Source of the DNA: Telopea speciosissima
Lineage: Eukaryota; Streptophyta; Magnoliopsida; Proteales; Proteaceae
DNA: 64,000 bases
Direction of reading: 5' to 3'
NCBI RefSeq assembly: GCF_018873765.1
Contig: NC_057925.1
Span: forward strand, 44,795,010-44,859,009
Program-made: the position numbers and the translations under genes
The notes under the pieces: model-generated
Seen by the model: only the letters and a program-made list of their open reading frames with translations
Told to the model about the DNA's origin: nothing
The model's database searches: none
Shown here: positions 23,291-34,312 of the stretch, in pieces
Layout of the letters: every line of letters begins with the position of its first letter
How positions within the stretch are numbered: the first letter of the stretch is position 1

Positions 23291-25117
23291 TCAGTCTCTT
23301 CCCAAAACAGCCTCTATATCCTCCTGAGCTTGACACAAATTCTCTTTGCAAAGTTGACTAATTAAAGAAAGGCAAACCGGTTTCTCAAGAGTATAACCCA
23401 TTCCAAACAGAGAATCTAAAACAAGCAAAGCATCATCAAACCGATCATTTGAAGAGAGAGCATCAACCAATCTGTTAAAAGTCTTCTTCCTAGGTTTCAG
23501 CTTACTTGTTAACATCTTAGTCAACCACTCCATGCCTTCTGTTGGATTTCCCTGCTTACACAATCCTGTAATGATATAATCATGAGTACAGACCAATGGC
23601 TCCAAACTCCACTTTTGCATATCTCTCCACAACTCTATTGCTTCCTGTGCATTTCCCTCCTCACAAAGAGCCTGAATCAGAGGTGTGTAAGATGAAGTAG
23701 ATGGTTGCAAATCCATCATCATAAGTTCATTGAACAAGTTCATAGCCTCAACTACTTGCCCTTCCTTACAAAGACACTGAATCAGAGTATTATATGTAAC
23801 TACATCACGGTTGATACCTTTATTGGGCATTTCTTCAAACAGCTCATGTGCTTTGTCTGTCCTCCCATGTAGACAAAATCCTGCAATCAATGTGTTATAA
23901 CTCACCGTGCTTTCTCTGTATCCTCTATCACTCATCTCCCCACGTAACTCCTGGGCTTTTTCCAAATTACCTGCCTTGCAGTATCCATCCATGAGTGCAT
24001 TATATGTAAACTCATTTGGCTTGAATCCTTTATGAATCATCTCATACCAAAGCTTTCTTGCTTCCCCTAATTTACCCATCTTGCAGAGACCATCAATCAC
24101 TGTTGTGTACATAACTCTATCAAGAGCATAGCCTCTGTCCTTGAGATCACTGAAGACCCGAAAAGCTTCATTCCCCATACCGTTCTTGCAGAGCCCATAA
24201 ATGATTTCCTGATAAGTGAAGATATCAGGAAGCCGATCCTTCGCTATCATTAAATGGAGAAGCTCTGAGACCTTAACGTAATTACCATCTTTGCAAAATC
24301 CAGAAATCAATTTGGTGAAAGCAATATTATCCGGGGTATGCCCAGCTTCAATCACTTGCCGGAGAAGCTCATAAGCTTCGGAAAGCTTGTTGTCCTTACA
24401 GAAGGCTCGGATTAGGTACCCAACAGTGTCAACATCGCCCACAAAGCCAAATTCCATCATCTCAGCATACAAATCCCAAACCAGATCGGTTTTCCCAATG
24501 CGTAGAGAACCCAATAAAGCTGAATTCCAAACTGATAGAGAAGGCACAAAGTTGACATTTTTGAGCCGCGAAAACACATCAACAGCGTCATAGATTTCTC
24601 CATCATCGCAGAGACATCGAATGAAGGATTCCAAAGAAGAAGGTTGGGGTTGAAATCCAGGGAAACTCAAAAGAAATGATTTTGCAGCTTTGGTTGCTTT
24701 GGCTTCGACGAGGGTATCGAAGAGAACAGAGCACAATTGATGGTCAGGAGAGAAACCAGGCTGAGAGGAGACCCATTGAAAGAAACGGAAAGACAGGAAA
24801 GCATTGTTTTGACGCTTAATGATCTCTCTAACGCAGTTAGGATTGAACATACTGTGACTGAGAGAGGGAAAATCAGAGAGGAGTGTCTGTTCCCATCTGG
24901 GTCGTGTTCGTATGGTCTTGCAGACCTCAATCGCCATTTGTTCTGTGAATTGAAGCTGAACCTTTCCATCCATGATTTGGGGTTCTTGTTGTGTTGCATC
25001 TCCTCCTCCTTCTACGACAAGATTTCGTGTAGTTCTTCCAGGTCGGTAAGGGATTTGGAGTCTACGAATGTTCTGGCGAAGGAAGCTAACGATCAGAGAA
25101 GACGAAGATGGTGCCAT
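23291..25117 (-). CDS. P-class pentatricopeptide-repeat protein, 608 aa
   Basis: PPR proteins bind organellar RNA one base per repeat and act in its stability, splicing, editing or translation. This frame is intact and intronless, as usual for the family. After a basic, Ser/Arg-rich start (MAPSSSSLIVSFLRQNIRRL) that suggests organelle import, probably mitochondrial, a unique region holds a family motif near residues 100-120 (NAFLSFRFFQWVSSQPGFSP). About twelve 35-residue P-type repeats run from roughly 155 to 595, for example VMYTTVIDGLCKMGKLGEAR, FTYNALMDGYCKAGNLEKAQ and VTYNTLIQCLCKEGQVVEAM. No E, DYW, SMR or LAGLIDADG tail is present; the protein ends EDIEAVLGRD. The ATG at 25117 is the first in frame. 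The exact RNA target and ortholog cannot be named. Its 3' end is tandemly triplicated. Confidence 0.95.
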   Translation of the reverse strand: MAPSSSSLIVSFLRQNIRRLQIPYRPGRTTRNLVVEGGGDATQQEPQIMDGKVQLQFTEQMAIEVCKTIRTRPRWEQTLLSDFPSLSHSMFNPNCVREIIKRQNNAFLSFRFFQWVSSQPGFSPDHQLCSVLFDTLVEAKATKAAKSFLLSFPGFQPQPSSLESFIRCLCDDGEIYDAVDVFSRLKNVNFVPSLSVWNSALLGSLRIGKTDLVWDLYAEMMEFGFVGDVDTVGYLIRAFCKDNKLSEAYELLRQVIEAGHTPDNIAFTKLISGFCKDGNYVKVSELLHLMIAKDRLPDIFTYQEIIYGLCKNGMGNEAFRVFSDLKDRGYALDRVMYTTVIDGLCKMGKLGEARKLWYEMIHKGFKPNEFTYNALMDGYCKAGNLEKAQELRGEMSDRGYRESTVSYNTLIAGFCLHGRTDKAHELFEEMPNKGINRDVVTYNTLIQCLCKEGQVVEAMNLFNELMMMDLQPSTSSYTPLIQALCEEGNAQEAIELWRDMQKWSLEPLVCTHDYIITGLCKQGNPTEGMEWLTKMLTSKLKPRKKTFNRLVDALSSNDRFDDALLVLDSLFGMGYTLEKPVCLSLISQLCKENLCQAQEDIEAVLGRD

Positions 25118-26530
25118 TTTACCTCTCTATCGCTCTGCAGTCTTCTACTCTTCTCTCTTTGTTTCTGTTCTTAGAGTTTCCTCACAAGCAAGATAGAGCC
25201 AGTTAAAAACCGATCGCAGTATTTGGTAACGTTTCTGTGCTGTTTTCCTGTTCTTTGGATAGAAACGTTTTTTTTTTCTTGTTTCTGTACTAGAAGACTG
25301 TTCTTCTGTTGTCAATGAACGTTTGATAAACCTGTTCCAGAACTGATCCCTAAACAAAAACAGAACAGTAATTAGTTCGGAAAAACTTGTTCCAGAACAA
25401 TTTCTTAACACTTGTCAATATTTATAGAAATGCCATTATTGAAAGAGACAAGATAATCAGAACCACCATGGTCTACATGAACTCCATTTTAATAAATTGA
25501 GACATTTTTGTCCATTTTTTCATTCCCTTCAACCTCTTGTAAAGTTGATGAATTCATTTTTAAGTTGTCAGTGGGAAATTTTTGCAAGCCTATTTCCGGT
25601 TCTAGTTTTGGATTGGTTATTGCAACAGGTTGACTTGCAATCAAGTAAAGAACCAGAGCCTGTACTTTCAAGTTGAATAGTTGAAATCTGAGATGGTTCA
25701 ACCCAAGCTTTTGGGGCAGCAGGTACTGCCCATAACAGGAATATCAAACAAGAACGTACTTGAGTTTTATGCAACAAAATCAGAGGGTGCACCACATATA
25801 GCTGGGTACCACCATAGTTAGTTCGGGAATGGTAATAATACGGGTATGGATGCATACGGCAAGTAAACGGATTATATGGCAATAATACTTTTAAAAAATC
25901 CTATGCAATAAAATACGCACAGCAATGATACGGTACGTGTTTAATACAGTTGAAATCGACCACTATTCAAAGGGTGCGACTGGCCTTTCACCAAAATAGA
26001 GCTCAGGTGAAATTAGGATTAAAGGGATTGACTTAACACGTACCATCACTTCTGGAGCTTTTGGTGTATTGGTCAAGTTCCTAACATTTAAATAATTGGC
26101 AGTGCTTGAAGCATAATATATTGCAGGAAATTATTTAACTTATACGTATAATTTTTTTATGTAAAAGTAAGAACTTACTGTTAGAATCAATCATTGATCC
26201 TCTACAACTTTCTGATTGACTTTGATAATTGAATTTGTACCATAATTTGGATAATGTAAGGCTAGATTACCAGTAAACCTAACCCTAGATATTTCCCAAT
26301 GAGAGATCTGGTCTAAATAGTCCCACCAATAAAGGTCTTAATCATCAGTTTACCAAATTAGAAGCTAAACTCAAAATTAAAAGTTTAGTGAATAACTACC
26401 AAACCAGCCAGCGGATGAACTCCAGATTTGGACCGGGTTGAGAGGATATTGGTAGGAACTTGTTCTCAATTTTTTTTTGAATTCTGATGGCTTGATATGG
26501 AGATTTGAAACTATAGCATTAGTAACTTGG
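25118..26530. other. PPR upstream region with a possible MITE
   Basis: About 25222-25345 contains TTGGTAACGTTTCTG … and AACGTTTGATAAACC in opposite sense around a T-run, resembling a small inverted-repeat element common in plant promoters. It would lie about 100 bp upstream of the PPR start. No exon is recognised in the remainder. About 25900-25960 has GATACGGTACGTG-type motifs. Confidence 0.4.
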
Positions 26531-26534
26531 AAAC

Positions 26535-26674
26535 TAGAGATGTAAACGGATTGAATACGGATCGGATATGAATAGGATGTGATCGGATTCAGATATTTCA
26601 TAATTGAATACAGATATCCCTAAATGGATGCGGATGAACCAAATTCCGATTTTCGAGTGTTCGTTACATCCCTG
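26535..26674. mobile_element. Ac-type hAT MITE remnant
   Basis: The left end TAGAGATGTAAACGGAT and the right end (other strand) CAGGGATGTAACGAAC match the ends of plant Ac-like hAT elements. The interior has the usual CGGATCGGATATG and GGATGCGGATG motifs. A convincing 8-bp duplication is not preserved. Confidence 0.55.
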
Positions 26675-26836
26675 ACTTTGATTGCCAACAACAACAATTT
26701 TATTTCTTCAAAACAGAGCAATTAAATATTTATAACCTTAAGGACTGAGACAAAAACTAGAAAATAGAAGTTAGAATCCAAATAAGAATACAATTCAACA
26801 TAAAATAAGAACTAAATAAAAGTCTAATAAAATAAG

Positions 26837-26936
26837 GGGGCAATGTTCTCTGCACCACAGTGCCATGGGGCGATCATTTCGCCCACCTCCATGTGTCTAT
26901 GCACATCTTGCACCCCTGGTGCAGAGAACATTTCCC
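26837..26936. mobile_element. Mutator-like MITE, family GTTCTCTG, copy 1
   Basis: A perfect 9-bp duplication TAAAATAAG flanks it (26828-26836 and 26937-26945). The ends GGGGCAATGTTCTCTGCACC and, on the other strand, GGGAAATGTTCTCTGCACC form the terminal inverted repeat. The element is 100 bp. Confidence 0.85.
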
Positions 26937-26945
26937 TAAAATAAG

Positions 26946-27660
26946 ACCTAACAACCCACGATTTTCTGCTGGTGTAGGGCAATCCCTACACCTACAGTGC
27001 TGCTGATGTAGGGGAACCCCTACACATGTGGCTGTATTTTTTTGAGTACCGCCTAGAAACATCAATTGATCTTGATAGTACTGTATGATGCTGAGATATT
27101 GCTTTTATTTCTCTATGCTGCCCACTTTGTTATTTATCTTTTATTCAGTGTGTCATCAATTGTTTTTTGTTTAGTTTTCTATGTCTAGGAATTGTTATCT
27201 ATGTATGGGGAATTTCAAAGGGGTTTTTGGAATTATAAGATTCTTTTAATGTTTTGTGTTGTACTCAAGATTTCTATTTCTATATAATGCAAGTCCTAGC
27301 TGCTCTCAAAAGCACCCATGAATTGAAAACAAAACTCTCTTTGAACTTTTGCTAGTGAGACTCAAGTGGGATCAAGGTGGGACTCCTTCATCTTCATCAC
27401 CCATTCCTTCCAGCCACGTACCCTCCATCAACCTCCATCATACCTACCCATAACCCACTCAAATTAGATTCAAATCAAAACCCTCTTCCAGATTCGATCT
27501 TGGCTTGCTTACCTTCTCGGGTTTGCATCAACAACCAGTGACATAATTTATTCTTTTAAGCTTTCCATGTTTACTTCTTGATGTTCCTTGACTATCAGTG
27601 TCTTTCATAATGCCTAGATGGTTTTGAAGGATGGATTATCTTAAAATTTTAATGTTGCAT
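26946..27660. other. Unassigned sequence, possibly LTR-derived
   Basis: Around 27280-27540 runs a leader-like stretch (TATATAATGCAAGTCCTAGC, then CT-rich text ending GCATCAACAACCAGTGACAT) that resembles the R-U5 part of a copia LTR. No primer site or coding region follows, so the call is weak. Confidence 0.3.
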
Positions 27661-27667
27661 TTGTAGC

Positions 27668-27950
27668 AAAGCCAGCACCTCCTGCAGCCTCTGATGCTAC
27701 TCCAGTGTGTAACCCACCTCAACCTGGTAATTTCTTAATGCTCTTTGATCTAAATAAAGAGACGTTTTATACGCAAACAATGTGTTATGTTTTCATTTCC
27801 TATATTTCATTGATGAAATCACTGAGCTTTGATGGTTTTAATTGATTTCTATTTGCAGAAACCTCAGCTCCTCCTCCAGCACCTATACCAGGTAGCGGTG
27901 GATCCATGGTTAGTGGACTTGGTGCCTTCATTTCTGTCGCTGCTTGCAGT
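27668..27950 (+). pseudogene. CHCHD2-like (twin CX9C, mitochondrial) gene fragment
   Basis: Two short exons have preserved splice signals. Exon A is 27668-27728 (TTTGTAG before it, GTAATTT after), coding KPAPPAASDATPVCNPPQP. Exon B runs from 27859 (after TTTGCAG), coding ETSAPPPAPIPGSGGSMVSG and LGAF. The Pro/Ala-rich stretch followed by GGSM.SGLG resembles the N-terminal half of plant CHCHD2-type proteins. The expected membrane-like segment and the CX9C domain are missing; the frame instead runs to a TGA at 27952. An ATG near 27610 begins MPRWF then stops. This is probably a truncated gene copy. A chance Pro-rich segment cannot be excluded. Confidence 0.42.
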
Positions 27951-28269
27951 GACTGAACAATTATGGAAAAGATATCAGCAAGTGTCAATTCAAAGAAAGA
28001 GAAGCTACTTATCAGATCCCTCACCATTTTGACTACTTCTAATTGTGTATAGAGAGAGATAGATTAATCAATAGATACGAAGAATCAGAAAAGAACCCTT
28101 GTGTTACACCAATGGAATAGGTATTTTGTATTCTTCTTCTCTATATTATTCACTTCATTCCTCTCCATGTACTGCGGCTAACTAATGAAAGAATTAATTT
28201 AAATATCAAGGGCTTAGTAGTATCTTTCTTAATTTCATGTTTCAGATTCTTGCAACTGTTTAATATTAT

Positions 28270-28407
28270 GGGCGCTGTTCTCTGTGCCGCAGAGCAGGCT
28301 GCGCCCAGGCACATGGGGGGTAGGCACAATGACCACCATGCCCCCCCTAAGTGGTAGGCCCATGTGCCTGAGCGTAGCCTGCGCTGCAGCACAGAGAACA
28401 TTCTCCC
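28270..28407. mobile_element. Mutator-like MITE, family GTTCTCTG, copy 2
   Basis: A foldback of 138 bp. The left end GGGCGCTGTTCTCTGTGCCG pairs with the right end (other strand) GGGAGAATGTTCTCTGTGCT. It is flanked by TTAATATTAT (28260-28269) and TTAATGTTAT (28408-28417), a duplication with one mismatch. Ends and duplication length match the copy at 26837-26936. Confidence 0.85.
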
Positions 28408-28417
28408 TTAATGTTAT

Positions 28418-31400
28418 TATCTTATTTGGATATCTTTGCCACTACATGTATTGAGGCATGCATTGTAGGCATAACTACGGTCCAAGGATCAAATCATGGC
28501 TCCCTAGGGAAACCAATTATAAACCAATTAGAGTATTGCACCCCCTGGGTTATCCCATGGTGTCTCATGGGTGCCTTATTTAATTTTTAGGGTTTCCCAT
28601 GGTCGCCCATGGGAACCCTGGTGCATCCCTATTAGGGTTTCTCCTTCCCTATTGTGTCCCATAAAATTTATCACCACAATAGGGATGGAGAAATTCATCT
28701 CTAGTCCATCACATGGCAAGAGGGATCCATCCCATACTCGAATGCGCAGCGAAAAATAATCGATTCGAGTTTCTTTCGCATCCCATAAATATTAATAATT
28801 AAACAACTGAAGGAATTAATAAAGAACTGCTAACCTGGTGAGCCTCAAGTGTTGCTCCTCCAATAGACAGTGGTTCTTCCTCCAGTGAGCGCTCCTAGCA
28901 AACAGATTTGAACCTCCAATGGTGCTACCAAGGTTCTTCAAGCCAATCTCAGATGCTCTCAACCTCTTCAGCACAGATTTAGGGTTTCTCAAACCCTAAC
29001 TCTCAAACACAGATGAGAGAAGCAAGAAGAAGAAGAAAGATCACCAGAGGGAGAGAGAGAGAGACAAAAAAGCAGGAGAGAGAGGGGGTCTGCTAAAAAC
29101 ATGGAGCACTGTCTGCCCCCTCTGCGTTTTGGTCCCCTTATATAGATAAGAGTTTGATTAGAACCATGATGGATTACTTTAATCCCAGTGAGAGTCTGTC
29201 TGTCTCTCTCTCTCTGTTTGGCAGTTCTGTTTAAACTCAGAGTCCTACACAGGTGAAGAAGCAGAATCTAATAGGGAAAGTATTAATTAATTACTTTATT
29301 TAATTATTAATGGATAATTACAATTAGCACCATATCCATTAATTAAATAAAGTATTAATTAAAACCGCAAATTCCAAATAACTCCCTATATGATAACTAT
29401 TTATCATAGACAACCCCCCCACTAATCAACACCATCATTATGGAATCTATAGGGCATGTACACATGTACTGCCAAACCCCAATCCATAGTACATGTCCAT
29501 ATAAGAGCATCTGTGCATCTGATCGGGTCCCGCAAAACTCGATAAAACATTTTGTTCAAATAATTATATATAATCTATCATTTTATGTAAAATAGATTTT
29601 TGCAAAACCATTTCCAAAACAGCACTGGATCCAGATTCTGATCCGACCATACATAGACAGTCTCAATCTTGGTGTTCCCCAATCGGGTAGTGGAGACCAT
29701 GTTGGATAATTCCTTCACTCACAAAGTGTTCACGCATTCCCAGAACACCGGCTTCGACTCGCTTGAGTTTCAGTCATTGATGAATCAAAGAATGCAATCA
29801 CATTTTGCAGTGATAGGGTTCCCTCAAGCATAGGATGTCGATGACACATGTTTATCCCTTCCTACATCTGGCAATAATACATGAGGGAATCGACAAAGTA
29901 GATTTTTCGCCAATGCACACATCAAACATGTGAGCACTCGCGCATTCGTACCCTGACATCACATGTCTAGGCATACCCAATGTGACGACCATATGATAAG
30001 GGTGCCCAGCCCAAACCCTAGTCGTGACTACCATTTTAAGTAAAACTTAGGGATACATAATGCTCAAAAAGTTTATATCGCATGTGACAATATCAAACTA
30101 AAATGTATAAAAGTTCAATACAAAAGTGAACCGGTTGAACCGGATCAAACCGGGTTTGATGGACACACACTTGTTCAACATGCATGTCCTCTAACCTACC
30201 AGAAAGAGAAGAAAGATATAATAAAAAGGAGGACCCATGATTGTTTCTGAACCTTTTCTTTGAATGAGAACTTATTTTTATAAGATCTTCATGAGAACTC
30301 ATGTGGTGACAATAGTGGCCCTTGTGAATGAAGAAAAAATATAATAAAAGAAAAATTAAGTTACAGTGGAGTTGAACCAACCCATTCTTTGTATTAATTA
30401 ATTTTATTTTTTCCCCCTATATTCTTAGTGGGTACTCACCTTTACAAACACCACACAGATGCACAAGTCTCTTAATAGCAATAGGTAATAAACTTAACAG
30501 CAAGTCAATGACAGGGAATAAAAAGGTAACTCTGAAAGGAAAACAACAATTCCAAGGTCAGAATTTGAAAGAAAATTCATTAATTAATTAATATGAGAGT
30601 TTTGATAGACTCAAACCATTATTTCCTGATAAAAAATCAATTGCTCGACCTTTTTGAGCTAAAGATTCACCTACATCAATTAAAACCATGTTAGGTTAAT
30701 CCAATATAATTAATCATTGGTTTCTCTTTTCCTAGCAACTAGTATATGTTTTGGGTATTCACCAAAACACTGAATCAGCCCTGGGACCCAACCAAAACTG
30801 GCAAAATGATGGATTAATACAAGATGAGCAGATCGAAATTCCAGCAACAAATCGGAAGCCATATCAAGGCACACAAAGGACACAGTGAAGGCCCATATAT
30901 GGATAGCTTGAAAGAACCCACTTTCAATGAAGCAATCCATCACCTTTCTATGAATAACAAGGCACGCAAGGACACAGTCTGTTTCTGTTTATTTCAGTAA
31001 TTTTTTCATTCATAATATATGTATAATGAGAGAAAGTAATTTGAAGGGATTTACAATGGTGGGGTTTGGTTACTACGGCAGAGATAGATGCGAATGTAGA
31101 ATGAAGCCTTCTCCGATGGGTACTCCGACATATGTAGAGGAGTGAGAGGAGAGAGAACTTCTCCTGTGGTGTGATGGTCACAGCTGCAGGGTACTCCGAC
31201 AAAGTGAGATGGTGAGAACGGCTGGGGAAAGCGAGAGGAGCAAGAGAGAGGTTCTCTCTGAGAGTGGGAGGAGTGGTGGTAGCGCAGGTTGCAGATCTCT
31301 GACTTTATGTCTCCAGCAAATATGTTTGCAGTGATAGAGAGGTTCGCACCTTTCTCAGAGAGGGTGGAGTGGAGAGAGAGATGTGCGGGAAAGAGGAGAG

Positions 31401-31636
31401 ACAAGATATCCTCTCACTTTAGGGGAAAAGAAATTCAATTTTAAAAATGACCGTTGAATTTTAGGATGCCATGTGTTGATCATCTGAGAGGGGAAATTGA
31501 GGAAATTGAGGGAGAGAGAAATCGTGTTGATATGATTGCTGTATAGATCCTCTATTTCTTATGATCTTAAGTTGGATTGATTTATCCGAAGTGTTGGAAG
31601 CTGAGCCCAGGAATAAGAAATACTGGTAGAATAGGA
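28418..31636. other. Unassigned, probably repeat-derived block
   Basis: 28440-30090 has features of a noncoding LTR-type element but no boundaries could be fixed: CCCATGG repeats (28550-28615), a GA/CT-rich leader-like stretch (28990-29230), and a foldback near 29279-29363 (AGTATTAATTAATTACTTTA against its complement). 31040-31430 is purine-rich, with AGAGAG tracts and repeated GGGTACTCCGACA. No gene is supported. Confidence 0.3.
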
Positions 31637-31813
31637 TTTGGGTTCTCTATAGAGCGACCGACAGGGAGTGTAGCGCACCATCCGGTGGCCTGTAGCGCTT
31701 AGGCACGTAGCCAAACACATAGATAGGGTGTCGTAAGGTAGGTTGCGTGCCCAAGCACTACAGGCCGTCAGATGGTGCGCTACACTCCTTGTCGCGCTAC
31801 AAAGGAGCCAACA
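31637..31813. mobile_element. Foldback MITE with GTGTAGCGC arms
   Basis: The left arm AGTGTAGCGCACCATCCGG … CCTGTAGCGCTTAGGCACG and the right arm CGTGCCCAAGCACTACAGG … GATGGTGCGCTACACTCC are imperfect reverse complements over about 80 bases. The outer ends GGTTCTCTATAG and (other strand) GGCTCCTTTGTAG are similar. No clear target duplication was seen. Confidence 0.7.
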
Positions 31814-32169
31814 TGAATATATGAGTTGTAGAGGGACGAGATTCGTTTGTGCTAGGAAGATGAACGATTGTAATCAGAGTTTGGCAGAGAGGGAGTTAGA
31901 GATTCTAAACCCAAGAAGTTCGATTCAATCTCGTCGCTCCGTCGTGTGAAGGTGCGCCGACGTGAGAGAGCCTGGAGAGGTAAGTGCGAAATCAGAGTCT
32001 GGTTTGGTCGTCGTTCATGGAGAAGAGAGATGGTGAATGGAGTGAAGTCTTTTGAGGTTCTTTCAAGGAATTTTAATTTGGACCGTTGGATGGTCATTTG
32101 ACACATGTCATCCTCCTAGGGGTGCACTGGATCTACAATGGGGAATCATGCATTGGGGGCGATAAAAAT

Positions 32170-32335
32170 CCGTTTTTGCTGACTGGATCCTCTAGCTCTA
32201 GCAACAGCGGGAGGAGAACCCACATAGGACTCACCTGTGAAATGACCCAAACACCTCTTGTATTGTTGGGCTGGATCCTCCAACTCCCGCCACAATTGAA
32301 AAAAACCCAAGTCCGTGAGGGAGGGGGAACCACGT
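32170..32335. mobile_element. GGATCCAGCCCA-family MITE, copy 1
   Basis: The right half (CACCTGTGAAATGACCCAAA … TTGTTGGGCTGGATCCTCCA) is shared with the element at 45440-45655. The left half carries the inverted counterpart CTGGATCCTC more loosely. The ends are not defined. Confidence 0.6.
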
Positions 32336-33016
32336 GAGAATAGATCATCGTGTAGGTGAACGTACATGTTAGAGACAACCACTTGTCCTTTTGCTTTCAT
32401 AAATACCCCTCTTCCCCTTTTGAATGGCAAAACTGGGACAAATGATTACCTCTCACATGTATGTGCACCACCTGTACGTACGTGCAAAAGAACTAGACTC
32501 AAAACACAAGGATTTAGCACAATTTTCGTACTTTGTGAAATTCTTATATTTGCTATACGTCAATATAATGAACAAAGTTAAGAGAAAATAAATATATGCA
32601 AAAAAATCATAGTGAAACATTCCACTCCACTCCACTCCACTCCCTTTAATGCTACGAAAGATAACCCTTTTGAAAATATCACTTTCCATTATTACATGGG
32701 ATAAACTACCTTATTTATTATTCTATTTATTGATTATAAGGGAGAATCATATCGATAATGAGTATACCCTATAAGCCACGTTAGAAAGCTTGACAAGAAT
32801 GGGACCATAGAGCTTGGACCTGATGTGAAGCCCAAAGTCGCGCTAGGGAACCATTTGGGGACCATCTAGGATATATCACCCCTCGGCCCTCACATGACCA
32901 AAGATATACCTTTTTTGCCTTTTCCTTTTTCCACTAACGAGGGAATCATAGCTTTCAGTCCTCTACAATAGAGGTAAATTTTCTTTCCGGCCCTCTAATA
33001 AATCCAAACAAAATAT

Positions 33017-33212
33017 GATCCAGATTGTCTACGATGCAGCTGTCCGTTCTGCCTATGTTGTGCAGGAATAGAGTCACACGCAAAGACTGCTTTACCTTTG
33101 TCCGAACGCTTTGCCCAAGTAGAAGAGTAGAGGTAAGGCAGTCTTTGCATACGGCTCTATGTCTGCGCAGCACAGACAGAACGGACAACTGCATGGTACA
33201 AGATCCAAATTG
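33017..33212. mobile_element. MITE with long inverted arms, copy 1
   Basis: Two arms of about 75 bp pair (TACGATGCAGCTGTCCGTTC … CAAAGACTGCTTTACC against their complement). A 10-bp direct repeat AACAAAATAT flanks it (33007-33016 and 33213-33222). A related element is at 43648-43810. It ends 112 bp from the stop codon of the LEA-like gene. Confidence 0.78.
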
Positions 33213-33324
33213 AACAAAATATCATCATAGAGAAATTCACGGGCGATATCATCAAATCCAAGTCTTGTTATCTACCTGCGTTATTTCAGTATAATACAAT
33301 CTCAACTGCTGCTATTTATAATGA

Positions 33325-34011
33325 CTAATCCTGGCGACCCATATTGTCGTAATTACCCTTCTCCACAGGCTTCTTGTATTCCTGCTTCGGGGATTCATCG
33401 TCAGTGGAACCCACCATAGCTTCTTTTACGCCTTCCAATGTTTCCTTAGCAGTTCGACTCACCGACTCTGCCTTTTCCTTAGCTACCCTACTGAACTCTT
33501 CCGCCGTCGACCTCCCTTTCTCTCCGATTACATGTCCATCGCTCTCCTTGCTCTCAGTGTATCTCTGAAACAAACAATTCATCAAACACATTGCATGGAA
33601 TTATAGAAGTACTTGCAAGAATGAATCAAATCAGTCACATGCCCATCCCTCTCTCCTCTTTTCCATCTTTTTTCTTCTTCTTCTAATTAGAAGGTAACCA
33701 GATGTACGTACGCGCAGATGGCATAAGAAATAGAAATAGAAACAGAGAAGAATTCAAAATTTCAAACCAAACCAACCTCAACCTCAACCCAACCCTCCAG
33801 TTTACCAAAAAAAAAAACCCAACCCTCCACTCAAAATAAAAAATTAAAAGAAGATCGGCGAAAAGGGTATGTGGTGAACGCAAATAGTTTTACTTCAAGA
33901 AGTGGGTACCTTGATGAGGTGCCTCTGGAGCGATGGTGATGTCAAAAGTACTGGCCTGGGCAGCGACGAACTTAACCATGAAACTGTTTGGAGAAGATGA
34001 TGCTGACCCAT
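33325..34011 (-). CDS. Small LEA-like protein, 113 aa, two exons
   Basis: Exon 1 is 34011-33910 (34 codons) and exon 2 is 33564-33325, with intron GTACCC…TTTCAG and no phase break. The N-terminus MGQHHLLQTVSWLSSSLPRP followed by VLLTSPSLQRHLIK is free of acidic residues and rich in S, L and R, suggesting an organelle (mitochondrial) presequence. The rest is very hydrophilic: KGRSTAEEFSRVAKEKAESV and SRTAKETLEGVKEAM form an amphipathic 11-mer-like LEA helix, and the end is EKGNYDNMGRQD. It resembles the short plant LEA-family proteins of the Arabidopsis At4g13230 type. Such proteins protect membranes or enzymes during drying. Two ABRE motifs upstream fit abscisic-acid control. The frame is intact. 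Confidence 0.82.
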
Positions 34012-34168
34012 GGTTCCTCCTCCTTTCTTTCTTCCTTTCTTCGTTTGTTCTTGGCCTTATGAAGAGCAATCAGGGGGTGGGGGTGGTGTTCTACTTAAAA
34101 GAGCAAGTGATGAAGAAGGTGAAACAGAGAGTGAGAGCGAGAGAGAGAGGGGTGCTTTAATGGTGGTA

Positions 34169-34208
34169 GACGTGGCCAGAATAATTAGGTATAAACGAGC
34201 CACGTGGT
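34169..34208 (-). promoter_or_regulatory. Pair of ABRE/G-box motifs upstream of the LEA-like gene
   Basis: GACGTGGCC (34169-34177) and the palindromic GCCACGTGGT (34199-34208) lie 158-197 bases upstream of the LEA ATG. ACGTGGC is the core bound by ABF/AREB bZIP factors, and two copies close together are the arrangement known to be needed for abscisic-acid response. A TATA-like TTTATACC lies between them. Function is inferred from motif and context. Confidence 0.55.
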
Positions 34209-34276
34209 GCTGTTGAAATATTCCACGCTTTACTATCCTTTAAAGCAGGCGAAAGGTCTATTCTCAATTCTCATCC

Positions 34277-34278
34277 TT

Positions 34279-34310
<32 letters not shown>

Positions 34311-34312
34311 GC
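34277..34312. repeat. (CT)n microsatellite
   Basis: A CT run of about 30 bases lies upstream of the LEA-like gene. Confidence 0.9.

Noticed and set aside
24667..25174. Open frames of 110 and 145 codons overlapping the PPR start
   Set aside because: They are other-frame and opposite-strand shadows of the intact PPR coding region.
30948..31404. Overlapping minus-strand frames (84 and 117 codons) with Ser/His/Pro-rich text
   Set aside because: The composition comes from a GA-rich tract; there are no motifs and no splice partner.
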